DNA from: DSYU01 sp964437595
GTDB taxonomy: Bacteria > Chloroflexota > Anaerolineae > Anaerolineales > Anaerolineaceae
Length of the DNA stretch: 64,000 nucleotides
Direction of reading: 5' to 3'
Assembly: GCA_964437595.1 (NCBI GenBank)
Contig: CAYTHO010000011.1
Coordinates: 27,255-91,254, forward strand
Shown here: positions 32,657-41,977 of the stretch, piece after piece
Layout: each line of letters starts with the position of its first letter
Numbering within the stretch: the stretch's first letter is position 1
Program-made: the position numbers and the translations under genes
Notes under the pieces: model-generated
What the model saw: only the letters and a program-made list of their open reading frames with translations
The model's database searches: none
Told to the model about the DNA's origin: nothing

Positions 32657-33225
32657 CCACGCCGCGCATCATCGCCGGCACCGCCCGTGGTATCCGCCTC
32701 CAGATGGTCCCCGGCGATATCACCCGCCCGATTACCGACATGGTAAAAGAGGCCCTGTTTAACATCCTTGGGCAGGATGATATAGCAGATTCGGCCTGGC
32801 TGGACCTGTTTGGCGGCACCGGCAGCGTGGGCATTGAGGCGCTCAGCCGGGGGGCACGGTACGTTCGTTTTAACGATCTGCACCGCGCGGCGGTCACCAC
32901 AATCAAAGCCAACCTGGAGCGCACCCACCTGCAAGAACGCGGGGAAGTGCTCCAGATGGATGCCTTTGCGCTGCTCAAACGCCCGCCAGACACGGCCTTC
33001 GACTATATCTACATCGCGCCCCCGCAGTATAAAGACCTTTGGAAGCGGACGCTCCAAGAACTCGATGAGAACAGCGGCTGGCTAAAAGAGGATACCTGGG
33101 TGATCGCGCAGATTGACCCATTAGAATATGAGCAGCAGGCTCTGCGAAACCTGGTCGAATTTGAACAGCGAAAATATGGCAACACGCTGCTGGTATTTTA
33201 TGAGACAAACCTGCCAGAAGCATAA
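32653..33225 (+). CDS. rsmD: 16S rRNA (guanine-N2-)-methyltransferase RsmD-like
   Basis: RsmD methylates G966 of 16S rRNA using SAM. The 190-residue protein starts with the family pattern RIIAGTARGIRL and contains RPITDMVKEALFNIL and the SAM motif LDLFGGTGSVGIEALSRGA. The usual catalytic DPPY motif is altered to APPQY (in YIAPPQYKDLW), which is a noteworthy change in a normally conserved position. It uses a GTG start that overlaps the stop of the preceding gene (GTGA). No coaD (often the partner gene) follows. Confidence 0.9.
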   Translation: MTTPRIIAGTARGIRLQMVPGDITRPITDMVKEALFNILGQDDIADSAWLDLFGGTGSVGIEALSRGARYVRFNDLHRAAVTTIKANLERTHLQERGEVLQMDAFALLKRPPDTAFDYIYIAPPQYKDLWKRTLQELDENSGWLKEDTWVIAQIDPLEYEQQALRNLVEFEQRKYGNTLLVFYETNLPEA

Positions 33226-33252
33226 GAGCTTCGGTGCTCGATGAAGCTCGCT

Positions 33253-33762
33253 TCACAAACCGAAGTGTATATGCATCTGGTCGTCCGCGTCGTAATCGTA
33301 GCGTGCTGAAAAGGGCGCTGTGGGTCGAGGCGTAGTCAGAATCTTCTCCAGCAGAACGGGCACATCCTCAACGCAGGGGTATTCGCGCAGCCGCGCGTAA
33401 GGTACCCACTCCAAAGCACCCTCAGAGGAAGCTACTAACGATATTTCACCTGGCTGGGCTTCGCCATGAAACACAAAAAGGCCAATGCCCGTCCGCTCAC
33501 CGGCATCGATCATTACTGTTCCCACCAGGCGCAGGTCTATTCCAATGAGGCCGGTCTCTTCATTTAACTCACGCTTTGCAGCGGAGAGCGCATCTTCCCC
33601 CTGCTCAATATGACCGCCAATCCCATTATACTTATTCGCCCACAGCCGCTTGGACGGCGCGCCTTTGATCAATAATACATCTTCGCCGCGGGTGACAAAA
33701 ATGAGCGCGCGCGGAATAATCATGTAGCGATCGTTGGTTACCCCCTGCTCCGATTTTGGCAT
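33253..33762 (-). CDS. NUDIX hydrolase
   Basis: The 169-residue protein carries a complete NUDIX box, GGHIEQGEDALSAAKRELNE followed by ETGL, which binds Mg2+ and hydrolyses nucleoside-diphosphate-linked compounds. The N-terminal strand VTRGEDVLLIKGAPSKRLW and NKYNGIGG fit MutT/8-oxo-dGTPase-like members. The C-terminal part is WVPYARLREYPCVEDVP, typical of MTH1-like NUDIX proteins. The substrate is not predictable. It converges on rsmD and is downstream of the fba-pfk pair on the same strand, separated by a terminator. Confidence 0.92.
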   Translation of the reverse strand: MPKSEQGVTNDRYMIIPRALIFVTRGEDVLLIKGAPSKRLWANKYNGIGGHIEQGEDALSAAKRELNEETGLIGIDLRLVGTVMIDAGERTGIGLFVFHGEAQPGEISLVASSEGALEWVPYARLREYPCVEDVPVLLEKILTTPRPTAPFSARYDYDADDQMHIHFGL

Positions 33763-33781
33763 TCACCCTCCCGATATAAAA

Positions 33782-33814
33782 TGGGGTTCCAGGAAAGTGA
33801 TCCCTGGAACCCCA
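33782..33814 (-). terminator. Terminator downstream of fba
   Basis: TGGGGTTCCAGG at 33782-33793 pairs perfectly with CCTGGAACCCCA at 33803-33814, a 12-bp stem with a 9-nt loop. On the - strand it is followed by TTTTATAT. It is 19 nt after the aldolase stop codon. Confidence 0.88.
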
Positions 33815-33833
33815 GTATGCGTAAGCGATGGGC

Positions 33834-34784
33834 TTAGAGGCCCAGCATCTTGCGGATTTCCGGAAGCTGGCCCGCACTGCCCAGTTTGCGGTTCTTGTCC
33901 GCAATGAACTTGGCGTATTCGGCCATGAAGACCTTACCGGGATCACGCAGATCGAACTTTTCAGGGTGCTCCAGGAAGAACTCGCGGTGAACGCGGGTCC
34001 ACACCAGGCGGCCATCCGTGTCGATGTTGATCTTGGTCACGCCCAACTGCGCGGCGCGCAGGAACTGATTATCATCCACGCCCTTAGCGCCCTTCAGGCT
34101 GCCGCCAGCGGCGTTGATGCGGGCCACTTCTTCCTGCGGAACCGAGCTGGAACCGTGCATTACCAGCGGGAAACCGGGCAGTTTGGCCTGGATCTGGCTC
34201 AGGACATCGAAGCGCAGGCCCTGGGTGCCGCTGAACTTGAATGCGCCGTGGCTGGTGCCGATGGCAACGGCCAGCGAATCGCAGCCCGAGCGCTCGACGA
34301 ATTCTCGCGCCGTGGCGGGATCGGTCAGCTTGGCATTGGCTTCATCGACCTTCACGTGCTCTTCCACGCCGCCCAACTGGCCTAATTCGGCTTCCACAAC
34401 GATGCCCTTGGCATGCGCGGCATCCACAACGCGCTTGGTGATTTCAATGTTCTTGTCGAATTCTTCGTGCGATGCATCGATCATCACCGAGCTGTAGAAG
34501 CCGCTGTTGATGCAGTCCATGCAGGTGGCTTCGTCGCCGTGATCCAGGTGGACGGCAAAAATCGAATCGGGGAAGATCTCGTTGGCGGTGCGGATGATGG
34601 CTTCCAGCATGCGCTTATCGGAGTAGGTGCGAGCGCCCTTGCTGATCTGGATGATAAAGGGCGCCTGGCTGTCGATGCAGCCGCGGAACAGGCCCATGGT
34701 CTGCTCCAGGTTGTTGATGTTGTAAGCGCCAATGGCGTACTTGCCATAAGCATGCTTGAACAAATCTTTCGTCGTTACAATCAT
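33834..34784 (-). CDS. fba: Class II fructose-bisphosphate aldolase
   Basis: This zinc-dependent enzyme cleaves fructose-1,6-bisphosphate to the two triose phosphates. The 316-residue protein shows the family motifs AVHLDHGDE (first zinc histidine), SSVMIDASHEEFDKNI, EAELGQLGG, AIGTSHGAFKF and LVMHGSSSVP, and NINTD-like KINIDTDGR for phosphate binding. I start it at ATG 34784, where GAGGAG lies 6 nt upstream; the frame continues to a TTG at 34799 that would cover the ribosome site. It follows the phosphofructokinase gene by 64 nt on the same strand, so the two consecutive glycolytic enzymes are probably co-expressed. Confidence 0.96.
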   Translation of the reverse strand: MIVTTKDLFKHAYGKYAIGAYNINNLEQTMGLFRGCIDSQAPFIIQISKGARTYSDKRMLEAIIRTANEIFPDSIFAVHLDHGDEATCMDCINSGFYSSVMIDASHEEFDKNIEITKRVVDAAHAKGIVVEAELGQLGGVEEHVKVDEANAKLTDPATAREFVERSGCDSLAVAIGTSHGAFKFSGTQGLRFDVLSQIQAKLPGFPLVMHGSSSVPQEEVARINAAGGSLKGAKGVDDNQFLRAAQLGVTKINIDTDGRLVWTRVHREFFLEHPEKFDLRDPGKVFMAEYAKFIADKNRKLGSAGQLPEIRKMLGL

Positions 34785-34848
34785 TTTCTTTCTCCTCAAA
34801 GAAGTTCTTACTGAACTGTACCTGTAAAGATACGTTCGGTGAAATTCC

Positions 34849-36015
34849 CTAGCTCAGGAACATCGGCACGCCCATGAAGTCTTTAATGCGCGGGCGGTAG
34901 TTGTCAATATCATAGTAAGCAGGAACGTCCACGCGCTTCTTGCCAGCCAGCACCATCTCCATCGGGACGGTGGTGTATTTGCCGCCGTGCAGCGCCACCA
35001 TCTTACCGGTTTCGTTGCGCCGGATGAGCTGCATCGCTAGGTTGCCGTAGGACATAGCCACCATGCGGTCGAGGGAATCGGGTGCGCCGGAGCGCATCAG
35101 GTAGCCTAACTGCTGGTACATAATGTTCTGACCAGTGAGGCGCTTCACCTCATCGGAGAGCAGTTCACCAACGCCGCCCAGCTTGCGGTGACCGTAGGCA
35201 TCGGCCTCGCCGGTTTCGATAACCTCGCCGCCTTCCATAATAGCGCCTTCGGAGATGGTCATGATGGCGTAGTTCGAAGAATTGTTACGCTTGTCTTCCA
35301 CCAAGAATTGCGCCAGCCTCTTCACATCAAACGGTACTTCACTGATGATCGCGCGATCGACGTAGGAGAGGTACGCGCTGATCAGGCTGGTTTCGCCGGA
35401 ATTGCGGCCAAATAATTCAACGATACCAATGCGCTCGTGCGAGCCAACCGAGGTGCGCATGTTGGTGATGAATTCAACGCTGCGAGTGACCGCGGTGGAG
35501 AAACCGATGCAGTAATCGGTGCCGAAGACATCGTTATCCATGGTCTTGGGGATCGCCACAACCGGCATACCCTCGCGGTGCAGGCGGACGCCAAAGCTCA
35601 GGGTGTCATCGCCGCCGATGGGGGTCAGCACGTCGATCCCCAGGTGCTCAATTACCTTTAAGACATAGGCGGTGTAGTCTGTAGTACTATCATCCAGCGC
35701 TTTTCCCCAGGTGGTGTTCTTGAGGAAATCGGGGACTGCGTTCTTGCCCACTTTTTGCGGATTGGTGCGCGATGTGTGCAGGAACGTGCCGCCCGTGCGA
35801 TCCACCCGGCGTACATCTTCAATCTTGAGCTCACGAACATAATAATCGTGCGTAGAAGGCTCATCCAGATTGTACTGCAGCAGTCCAGCCCACCCTCGAC
35901 GGATGCCAAGCACCCGATAACCCAATTCAAGTGCGCCCAGAACCACCGACTTAATGGCGGGATTGAGACCTGGGACGTCCCCGCCGCCAGTAAGAATACC
36001 AATTGTCTTCGTCAT
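34849..36015 (-). CDS. pfp: 6-phosphofructokinase, residues of the pyrophosphate-dependent type
   Basis: The 388-residue protein has PfkA-family motifs: GILTGGGDVPGLN, TPIGGDDTLSFG, PKTMDNDVFGTDYCIGF (catalytic Asp160) and ELFGRNSGE. At the two positions that separate phosphoryl donors it has Asp137 (Gly104 in E. coli PfkA) and Lys157 (Gly124 in E. coli). Asp plus Lys is the PPi-type combination, so I predict a reversible, pyrophosphate-using enzyme, although related clade members can differ. AGGAG lies 6 nt before the ATG. The aldolase gene follows. Confidence 0.9.
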   Translation of the reverse strand: MTKTIGILTGGGDVPGLNPAIKSVVLGALELGYRVLGIRRGWAGLLQYNLDEPSTHDYYVRELKIEDVRRVDRTGGTFLHTSRTNPQKVGKNAVPDFLKNTTWGKALDDSTTDYTAYVLKVIEHLGIDVLTPIGGDDTLSFGVRLHREGMPVVAIPKTMDNDVFGTDYCIGFSTAVTRSVEFITNMRTSVGSHERIGIVELFGRNSGETSLISAYLSYVDRAIISEVPFDVKRLAQFLVEDKRNNSSNYAIMTISEGAIMEGGEVIETGEADAYGHRKLGGVGELLSDEVKRLTGQNIMYQQLGYLMRSGAPDSLDRMVAMSYGNLAMQLIRRNETGKMVALHGGKYTTVPMEMVLAGKKRVDVPAYYDIDNYRPRIKDFMGVPMFLS

Positions 36016-36077
36016 GTTCTTCTCCTGAGAAAATAAAGTGTTTGCACGGTAATAAGCATATAGGAGCAGTAATACCC

Positions 36078-37154
36078 CTATGTGGTTTCTTCTTTTGGTT
36101 TCGCTTCCAGGGTAGGAACCTGGAAGGTGATCCGGGCACCCTTTCCCAGGTCCGAGTCGAGTTCCAGATACCCTCCCAACAGATCAACCCGCTCGCGGAT
36201 TAACTTCAGGCCCAGCCCCTGCTTTCCGTTGAGAGCGTTTGTATCAAATCCTTTGCCGTTATCAATTACGGCAATCTTCGTCACATTCTCGTCCATCGAG
36301 AGCTGGATATTGATCTGCGGTTTGATCGGGTTATCTTGATTATGGCGGTACGCATTCCCCAGCAGCTCTTGAAGCGCACGGAAAATCATCACCTCCAGGT
36401 ACGACTCCAGCCGGCGCTCGCTGCCCTTCAGAGTCAGGTTCACATCTGAGCCGGTCTGCTCTTTGAAGTTATCGACATAGCGGCGAACGGTGGGGAACAA
36501 GCCAAGGTCATCCAACATCATCGGGCGCAGCTCAAAAATAAAGGTGCGCACCTCTTTGAACGTGTTCATGGCCGCATTTTTTAAATTGTCCAGTTCTTCT
36601 TTTGCACGCTTGGCATCGATATCAAGCAGGCGGTTGGCAATTTCTGCCTGGACTATGAAATTCGAGAGTGCCTGCGCGGGGCCATCATGCATCTGGCGCG
36701 ACAGGCGCTGCCGTTCAGCTTCCTGCGCGTTAATCACCATTTCCAGGCCCGCCGACCCGCCGCCGATGCGGCCCGTTTTGCCTTTGGGCATATCCTGGCT
36801 TAAAAAGTCACGCACTTTCTCCAGGAAGCTGCAATAGCGCTGCAAGCCTTCCTGGTCATTTTGGAGTTTATCTAACTGCCCGCGCATCATCAACAGGCGC
36901 TGTTGAACCTCAAGCGCAGCATTATACGCTGACCGAATATCCTGGCGGGGCATGGTTTCAAGCTGTGATTGAACTTGTTGGAGATGGGCCGTTATCGCCG
37001 CATTGCGCTGGGTTAATTTTGTCAATTCGCCCTGGCTCTGTTCAAACATGAGGGTTACCTCATGTAGAGAGCGCTGTGTTTGCTCTAATTCACTTTCCAT
37101 TTCCTTTTGAAAGGTTTCCAAAGGATTTTCAGTGGGCGGCATTTGCACAGCCAT
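36078..37154 (-). CDS. Cytoplasmic DegS-like histidine kinase
   Basis: The 358-residue protein has no membrane segment. Residues 10-120 are coiled coil, as in the DegS sensor region; residues about 140-210 are a HisKA_3 domain with His156 in RQRLSRQMHDGPAQALSNF; the rest is a HATPase domain with RALQELLGNAYRHNQ, VIDNGKGFD and GLGLKLIRERVDLLGG. Kinases of this type usually pair with NarL/DegU regulators, but none is next to it. It is transcribed in the same direction as the pfk-fba pair, 62 nt upstream of pfk, so it may share their transcript. The signal is unknown. Confidence 0.92.
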   Translation of the reverse strand: MAVQMPPTENPLETFQKEMESELEQTQRSLHEVTLMFEQSQGELTKLTQRNAAITAHLQQVQSQLETMPRQDIRSAYNAALEVQQRLLMMRGQLDKLQNDQEGLQRYCSFLEKVRDFLSQDMPKGKTGRIGGGSAGLEMVINAQEAERQRLSRQMHDGPAQALSNFIVQAEIANRLLDIDAKRAKEELDNLKNAAMNTFKEVRTFIFELRPMMLDDLGLFPTVRRYVDNFKEQTGSDVNLTLKGSERRLESYLEVMIFRALQELLGNAYRHNQDNPIKPQINIQLSMDENVTKIAVIDNGKGFDTNALNGKQGLGLKLIRERVDLLGGYLELDSDLGKGARITFQVPTLEAKPKEETT

Positions 37155-37312
37155 AGTCAGTACTCCAACTTTTTTTGATAGACCGAGATGAATTTTTTGA
37201 CGGAGAACCAGTATGGAACCCTGGTAAGTATACTATATTGTTGTTATTACAGGCAACACTCTTTTTTTGCAAATTCGTTTTGCCCAGTACAGCGGATCGA
37301 ATGATCTGTTGT

Positions 37313-38824
37313 TTACGGGCTCCATTGGTACACCTCCATATTGCCGCCGCCAGATTCAATTGCAAAACGGCCTCCCGTTCGAAACAGCAGGTTCTTTCCC
37401 GCGGGAAGCCGGGGATACCAGCCAGATAAAACCACCAGGTAATCCGCACCCTGCTGGTCGAGCCAGGCGGCAATTTGCGCTTCATCCCGGATAAACGGAA
37501 TCACATCTGGAGAAATCAGCCCAGCCAAATCCAGCAAGCGGCGCTCGCCAAAATAGCCCAATGCGCCAATATCGTGCGCGGCGATAAACGCCTGCTGAGG
37601 CGTGCTGGCAGCCACCCACTTCGCCGCAGCGACCATCTCCGTCTCGATAATCGCCACATCCTGGGCATACCGCCTGGCCCCAATGGAAAAGAACGCCAGC
37701 CAAACAAAGATACCGCTGATGATTCCAACCCTTGCCAGTATCCAGGTCCAGCGCTTACCGCGCAGCCCTGGGATCAGGAAAAGCGTCCCAACCAGCCCGA
37801 TTACAAAGTAAACCGGCATGGCCGGCATGAAATAACGGCCATACTGGTACGTTACCGGCAGGCGCAGCGCGTACAGCAGGCCGTAGCCTAAGAACCAGAT
37901 CACCGCGCCGAGCACGGCCCAATTCCGCTCGCGCCAGGCTTTCCAGCAGAACGCGATAAACCCTGGCAGCAGGAAGATGCCGCTGCCAATCATAGGCAGC
38001 TTGATTTCATTGAAAAACCGCAGATAGATGGGAACCTGGCGCTGCACCGCATATTCAGCCTGTTTGGCATAAAAAGTATTCGGCCAGATACTGCCCTGCA
38101 CAAGCAGGTTGAACAGCAGATACGGCCCAAATAAGGCTGCCACCCCACTTACCAGCCAGGCCAGCCCGGTGAGCCGTTCTCGCCGGCTGCCCTTGCCCAG
38201 CAGCAAAGCAAACGCCGCTGGCCCGAGCAATGTGATGCCGTCCGGACGCACCCATACGCTGGCGCCGATCAGCAGGCCTACCGCTCCCCAGGAAATACTG
38301 CGTGCGCGGCTGATCCACAACAACGCCAGCAGGATGCACAGCCCGAACAATAACGTTTCCATCCCAGAAACGGCGGCCCAGGCCAGGTGCCACTCGCCAA
38401 TCAGGAACAGCCCCACCCAGGGAAAGCGGTTTTTCCATTCTGGGAGGAACTGGCGCGCCAGCGCTTCGCCGGCCAGCGCCAGTCCGAACAGGCACAGCCC
38501 GCCCAGCGCAAACGTCCAAACGAAAAATGGTATGCGCAGCAGGTACCCCAGCGCCAGAACTGCCGACCAGAGCGGGGCCGTCGATCCGGCAGAAGGCTGC
38601 CCGGGAATGAAAGCCCACTCGCCGAACTGCGCAAGGTTGCGCGCGTACGTCTGGTGAATCCAGGCATCGTCTAACGGGAAGCCAATGCCGAACACCTGGC
38701 TGCTGGTCAGCAAAAACACGCCCACCGCCAGGGCAGCGGCCACTGCCAGACCTGCCATGACCAGAGTGGGCTTCTTGCCCGTTTTGATCGTTTCTGCCTG
38801 CGCTGCATGGGTCATGCTGAACAT
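37313..38824 (-). CDS. GT-C-type polytopic membrane glycosyltransferase-like protein
   Basis: The 503-residue protein has about eleven hydrophobic segments. The first extracytoplasmic loop has the Asp52-Asp53 pair in FPLDDAWIHQTYARN followed by GSTAPLW, a pattern of GT-C (PMT/ArnT-like) transferases that use polyprenyl-phosphate sugars. The C-terminal 120 residues are a soluble domain. In-frame Met4 is an alternative start. It is the last gene of a run of - strand glycosyltransferase genes, with 11 nt between it and its upstream neighbour. Donor and acceptor are unknown. Confidence 0.75.
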   Translation of the reverse strand: MFSMTHAAQAETIKTGKKPTLVMAGLAVAAALAVGVFLLTSSQVFGIGFPLDDAWIHQTYARNLAQFGEWAFIPGQPSAGSTAPLWSAVLALGYLLRIPFFVWTFALGGLCLFGLALAGEALARQFLPEWKNRFPWVGLFLIGEWHLAWAAVSGMETLLFGLCILLALLWISRARSISWGAVGLLIGASVWVRPDGITLLGPAAFALLLGKGSRRERLTGLAWLVSGVAALFGPYLLFNLLVQGSIWPNTFYAKQAEYAVQRQVPIYLRFFNEIKLPMIGSGIFLLPGFIAFCWKAWRERNWAVLGAVIWFLGYGLLYALRLPVTYQYGRYFMPAMPVYFVIGLVGTLFLIPGLRGKRWTWILARVGIISGIFVWLAFFSIGARRYAQDVAIIETEMVAAAKWVAASTPQQAFIAAHDIGALGYFGERRLLDLAGLISPDVIPFIRDEAQIAAWLDQQGADYLVVLSGWYPRLPAGKNLLFRTGGRFAIESGGGNMEVYQWSP

Positions 38825-38835
38825 TCCTTCATGGT

Positions 38836-40467
38836 TTATGGCTCAAGTTTGATCCGAAACAGGCGGGTCTCCCCAACCTGGTCCAGGTATTCAAAGTCCG
38901 AAAATACCCCTGGAACCGTGACCAGCCCGGGCAGGTGGCGCGCGTTGTTGGTTTCCAGAATGAGGTAACGCGCGTTGTATTTGCGAGCGGCTGCGAGCAG
39001 CATTTGTTCATCACCAAATGGGATGACCACCGCGGGCCGCCTGCTGGCCAGCCAGTACCCGGGCGGGTTGTTTACCAGCACCACCTCACCCGAGGCGGCG
39101 CCCAGGCGGGATAGCGCTTGCTCAACTTCCTGGTAATGGTCGCTGCTGGCGGTCCAGTGAAACACGCCCGGTTCGCCTCCAACGACCCGCTGAAAATACA
39201 GAAAACCGGTCAGCAGCGCGCAAGTGACGACCAAGAGGATCGAGACAAAACGCAGCATGCCCTGCGGCCAGGGCAGCCTCCGCAGCCGGGCATACCATAG
39301 AACAATGCTTTCGATACCCACCGGCGTCACCGCAAGCAGCAGCGGCTGCAAGGCGGCTCCGGAATGGAAATATCCGCCATTTACCCCCGCATAAGGGAAC
39401 ACAACCGTCATCACCCCGGCGGTGATCAGCCACATCGCCGCCCCCAGCCAGACCGCCGGGCAGCGCCGCAGCTTCCACATTCCAGCCAGCATGAAGGGGA
39501 GCAGAATGATAGCGCCCTGCACCGCCAGGGTGGTCTGGAGGTTGTTGGTCAGCGCAAAACTCCAGGCCCGCAGGTGCGCGGCCCAACCGACTGCCAGCCA
39601 GCGCGCCGGTGTCAGCACGTCCGCCGGGAAAATCATCGTCTCTTCGTAAGTGGTGATCCACAATGTCCGCGAGCCCCCCGGCGGGAACAGGGAACCCCAC
39701 ATGCCCAGGTTGCCCGCGAACCAGGGCGACATCACCAGCACATACCCGGCCAACACAGCGCCGCCAAACAGCAATAATTTCAAGAAAAAACGCGAGCGCT
39801 GCTGGCTTCCTAATTGCCAGATGCGAATCAGAACAACCAGCAGCGCGCCGGCCAGCCAGAGCACGCCGTCCGCGCGAGTCAGGTGCAGCAGGCCGGCCAG
39901 AATACCCAGGCCAAAGAACCGAACCGCTGGCGGCAGCCGGTCAAGCCACTGCCAGCGCGCGAAAGAGAACAAGACAAACAACCCGCCTAACACCATGTAA
40001 ATGGGGAAGGCATCCGTAGTCGGCAGGTAGGCCAGGTAGAAACCGGGAAACAACGCCAGCAGCCCAGCCAGGCGCGCCGTTGAGGCGCGGTGAGTCAGAT
40101 GGAAAGACAGTACTGCTGTCAAAGGTGGGATACAGGCCGCCAGCAGCAAAAAGAGCAGCCGCGCGCCCCACCAACCCAGCGGCCCGGCGATCTTTATTCC
40201 AGCGGCGGCAACAATAGAAACCAGCGGCATCCAGTACCGAAAAGACGGCACCGGCAGCGACTGCGGGTCATTCAGAAAATTCCAGATATACGGTTCGCTG
40301 GAGCCTTCGTTTGAGGCGATGCGCAGCGCCCCGGCGTAATAATAGTCAGCGTCCATATACCCTGGAGCGCGCTCCAGGGCAGCAGCAGCCAGCACAATCA
40401 GCAGGGCGATCAGATACAGGCCGAACAGCCAGCGGCGGCCCAGCGGTTTGCCATCTTCAACGCTCAT
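38836..40467 (-). CDS. GT-C-type polytopic membrane glycosyltransferase-like protein
   Basis: From ATG 40467 the protein has 543 residues with about eleven membrane segments and a C-terminal soluble domain. The first external loop contains YMDADYYYAG (Asp39, Asp41), the acidic site expected in GT-C enzymes, followed by FRYWMPLVS. The start overlaps the 3' end of the upstream gene by 11 nt; a longer frame up to 40497 exists but lies inside that gene. It belongs to the envelope-glycosylation block; specificity is not predictable. Confidence 0.75.
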   Translation of the reverse strand: MSVEDGKPLGRRWLFGLYLIALLIVLAAAALERAPGYMDADYYYAGALRIASNEGSSEPYIWNFLNDPQSLPVPSFRYWMPLVSIVAAAGIKIAGPLGWWGARLLFLLLAACIPPLTAVLSFHLTHRASTARLAGLLALFPGFYLAYLPTTDAFPIYMVLGGLFVLFSFARWQWLDRLPPAVRFFGLGILAGLLHLTRADGVLWLAGALLVVLIRIWQLGSQQRSRFFLKLLLFGGAVLAGYVLVMSPWFAGNLGMWGSLFPPGGSRTLWITTYEETMIFPADVLTPARWLAVGWAAHLRAWSFALTNNLQTTLAVQGAIILLPFMLAGMWKLRRCPAVWLGAAMWLITAGVMTVVFPYAGVNGGYFHSGAALQPLLLAVTPVGIESIVLWYARLRRLPWPQGMLRFVSILLVVTCALLTGFLYFQRVVGGEPGVFHWTASSDHYQEVEQALSRLGAASGEVVLVNNPPGYWLASRRPAVVIPFGDEQMLLAAARKYNARYLILETNNARHLPGLVTVPGVFSDFEYLDQVGETRLFRIKLEP

Positions 40468-41977
40468 AATGATAAACTTCCAAATCCCGAAATACAACCC
40501 GGTCTACCTGCGTAAAATGATCCTCCAGCCAACCAATGCTGGGATGCTGTGCGAGACCCATTTCCTCGTACTCCTGGAAGGTCTGGGTAAAGGTGATGAA
40601 ATAGATACTGCGGCTGTCGCCTACCGCGGTTGCCAGGTCCGGTTCGGGGAACATGTTCATCGCCTTCTGCGAGCCGGGTTCAAAGGTGTCGTTCGCCTCG
40701 CCAGGGCGGTCAGCCAGGAAAACCTGTTCGAGGTCTGGCGCGTAAAAATGCGCGGGGAAATAACTGAGTTTGGTTTCGTGCACGATGCGCTGGTCCGGCG
40801 CAGCGTTCTTCTGAAGATACTGCGCCATCTGTCGATATGGCGAGCGCGGAAAATCGTTATAGGTATAATGCCCCGGCAGTGAAAGCGCCGCCGCCAGAAT
40901 AAATACCGCCGCAAGGGCCTTCCCTACCCCGCGCGACCAGGTTTTGGCAATGACCAACCCGGCCAGCACATCATAAGCCAGGGATGAGGCCAGAAAAGCC
41001 CGCGGGATAAAAATGGGTTTAACAACATAGGATGCCGCCAGCAGCAGCCCGGGGGGCAGCAGCGCCATGATCAGCCAAAAGAGCACGCCTGGCAGGCCAG
41101 GCTGGATTTCCTTCCTGCGCCCGCGCCACAGCTCCAGCGCGATCACAATCAGGATGAGCAGGCTGAAGAACAGCTCAACTGCCAGCAAGCCAAAAGGCAG
41201 CGGCAGGCTGGCAGTAAACATCACCAGCGCCTGGATGATTTCTGCAGCACCCGGACGCGGCAGAGTCCAGGCCTTCTGAACCTTGGCAATTTGCCCGGGG
41301 ATCATCAGCAGCCACGGCAGCGCCAGCAGCCCAATCGCTAACTGCGCAACGACCAGGCGGACGAACAGCTTCCATTCTCTGCGCGCCAGCAAAAACAAGT
41401 TGGGGACAACCAAACTAAAAATTGCCACATTATGGCTGTACATTGCCCCCGCGCCGCACAATACCAGCCCGGCCCAATGGCCCCAGGCAGTCACTCCACT
41501 CCGCTGATCTTCCCAGGTGCGGGTAAAGAACCATAGATAGCCCAGCAGGAAAACCACCAGCAGCGCGTACATGCGCACATCCTGACCATGATAAATCAGC
41601 AGCGGAGCGAAAGATGCCAGAAAAGCCGCCCAACCTGCCGCCGGCCTGTCAAACCAGCGTTCGACCAGCCGGTACAGCAGGAAGATTGCGAACAGGCTGA
41701 GCAGCACGCTGAGCAGGCGAATGAACCAGGCCGACTGCCCAAGCAGCATCCAATAATGGAGCAAAAAATAATACAGTGGGGGCATGGTATCGGCGGCTGT
41801 GCCACGCAAAATTTCCGGCAAGCTGCGCGCCGAAAGGAAAATACTGAAGGTATCGTCATACTGCAGGCTGCGGCTTTCCAGCCCGATCAGGCGCAGCACC
41901 AGGCCCAACAGCAGCGAACAAGCCAACACGTGCTGCGATACCCAGCGCCCAACCTCTTTCACCTTTGCCAGCATCAT
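40457..41977 (-). CDS. GT39/PMT_2-like membrane glycosyltransferase
   Basis: The 506-residue protein has about twelve membrane segments and the best PMT_2-like pattern of the block: LQYDDTFSIFLSARS (Asp41/Asp42) in the first loop, PPLYYFLLHYWM, and FLASFAPLLIYHGQDVRMYAL in the middle, all typical of ArnT/PMT family proteins. It would transfer a sugar from a polyprenyl-phosphate carrier on the outer face of the membrane. Start ATG 41977 overlaps the stop of the upstream gene; Met2 at 41974 is equally possible. Confidence 0.82.
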   Translation of the reverse strand: MMLAKVKEVGRWVSQHVLACSLLLGLVLRLIGLESRSLQYDDTFSIFLSARSLPEILRGTAADTMPPLYYFLLHYWMLLGQSAWFIRLLSVLLSLFAIFLLYRLVERWFDRPAAGWAAFLASFAPLLIYHGQDVRMYALLVVFLLGYLWFFTRTWEDQRSGVTAWGHWAGLVLCGAGAMYSHNVAIFSLVVPNLFLLARREWKLFVRLVVAQLAIGLLALPWLLMIPGQIAKVQKAWTLPRPGAAEIIQALVMFTASLPLPFGLLAVELFFSLLILIVIALELWRGRRKEIQPGLPGVLFWLIMALLPPGLLLAASYVVKPIFIPRAFLASSLAYDVLAGLVIAKTWSRGVGKALAAVFILAAALSLPGHYTYNDFPRSPYRQMAQYLQKNAAPDQRIVHETKLSYFPAHFYAPDLEQVFLADRPGEANDTFEPGSQKAMNMFPEPDLATAVGDSRSIYFITFTQTFQEYEEMGLAQHPSIGWLEDHFTQVDRVVFRDLEVYHYER

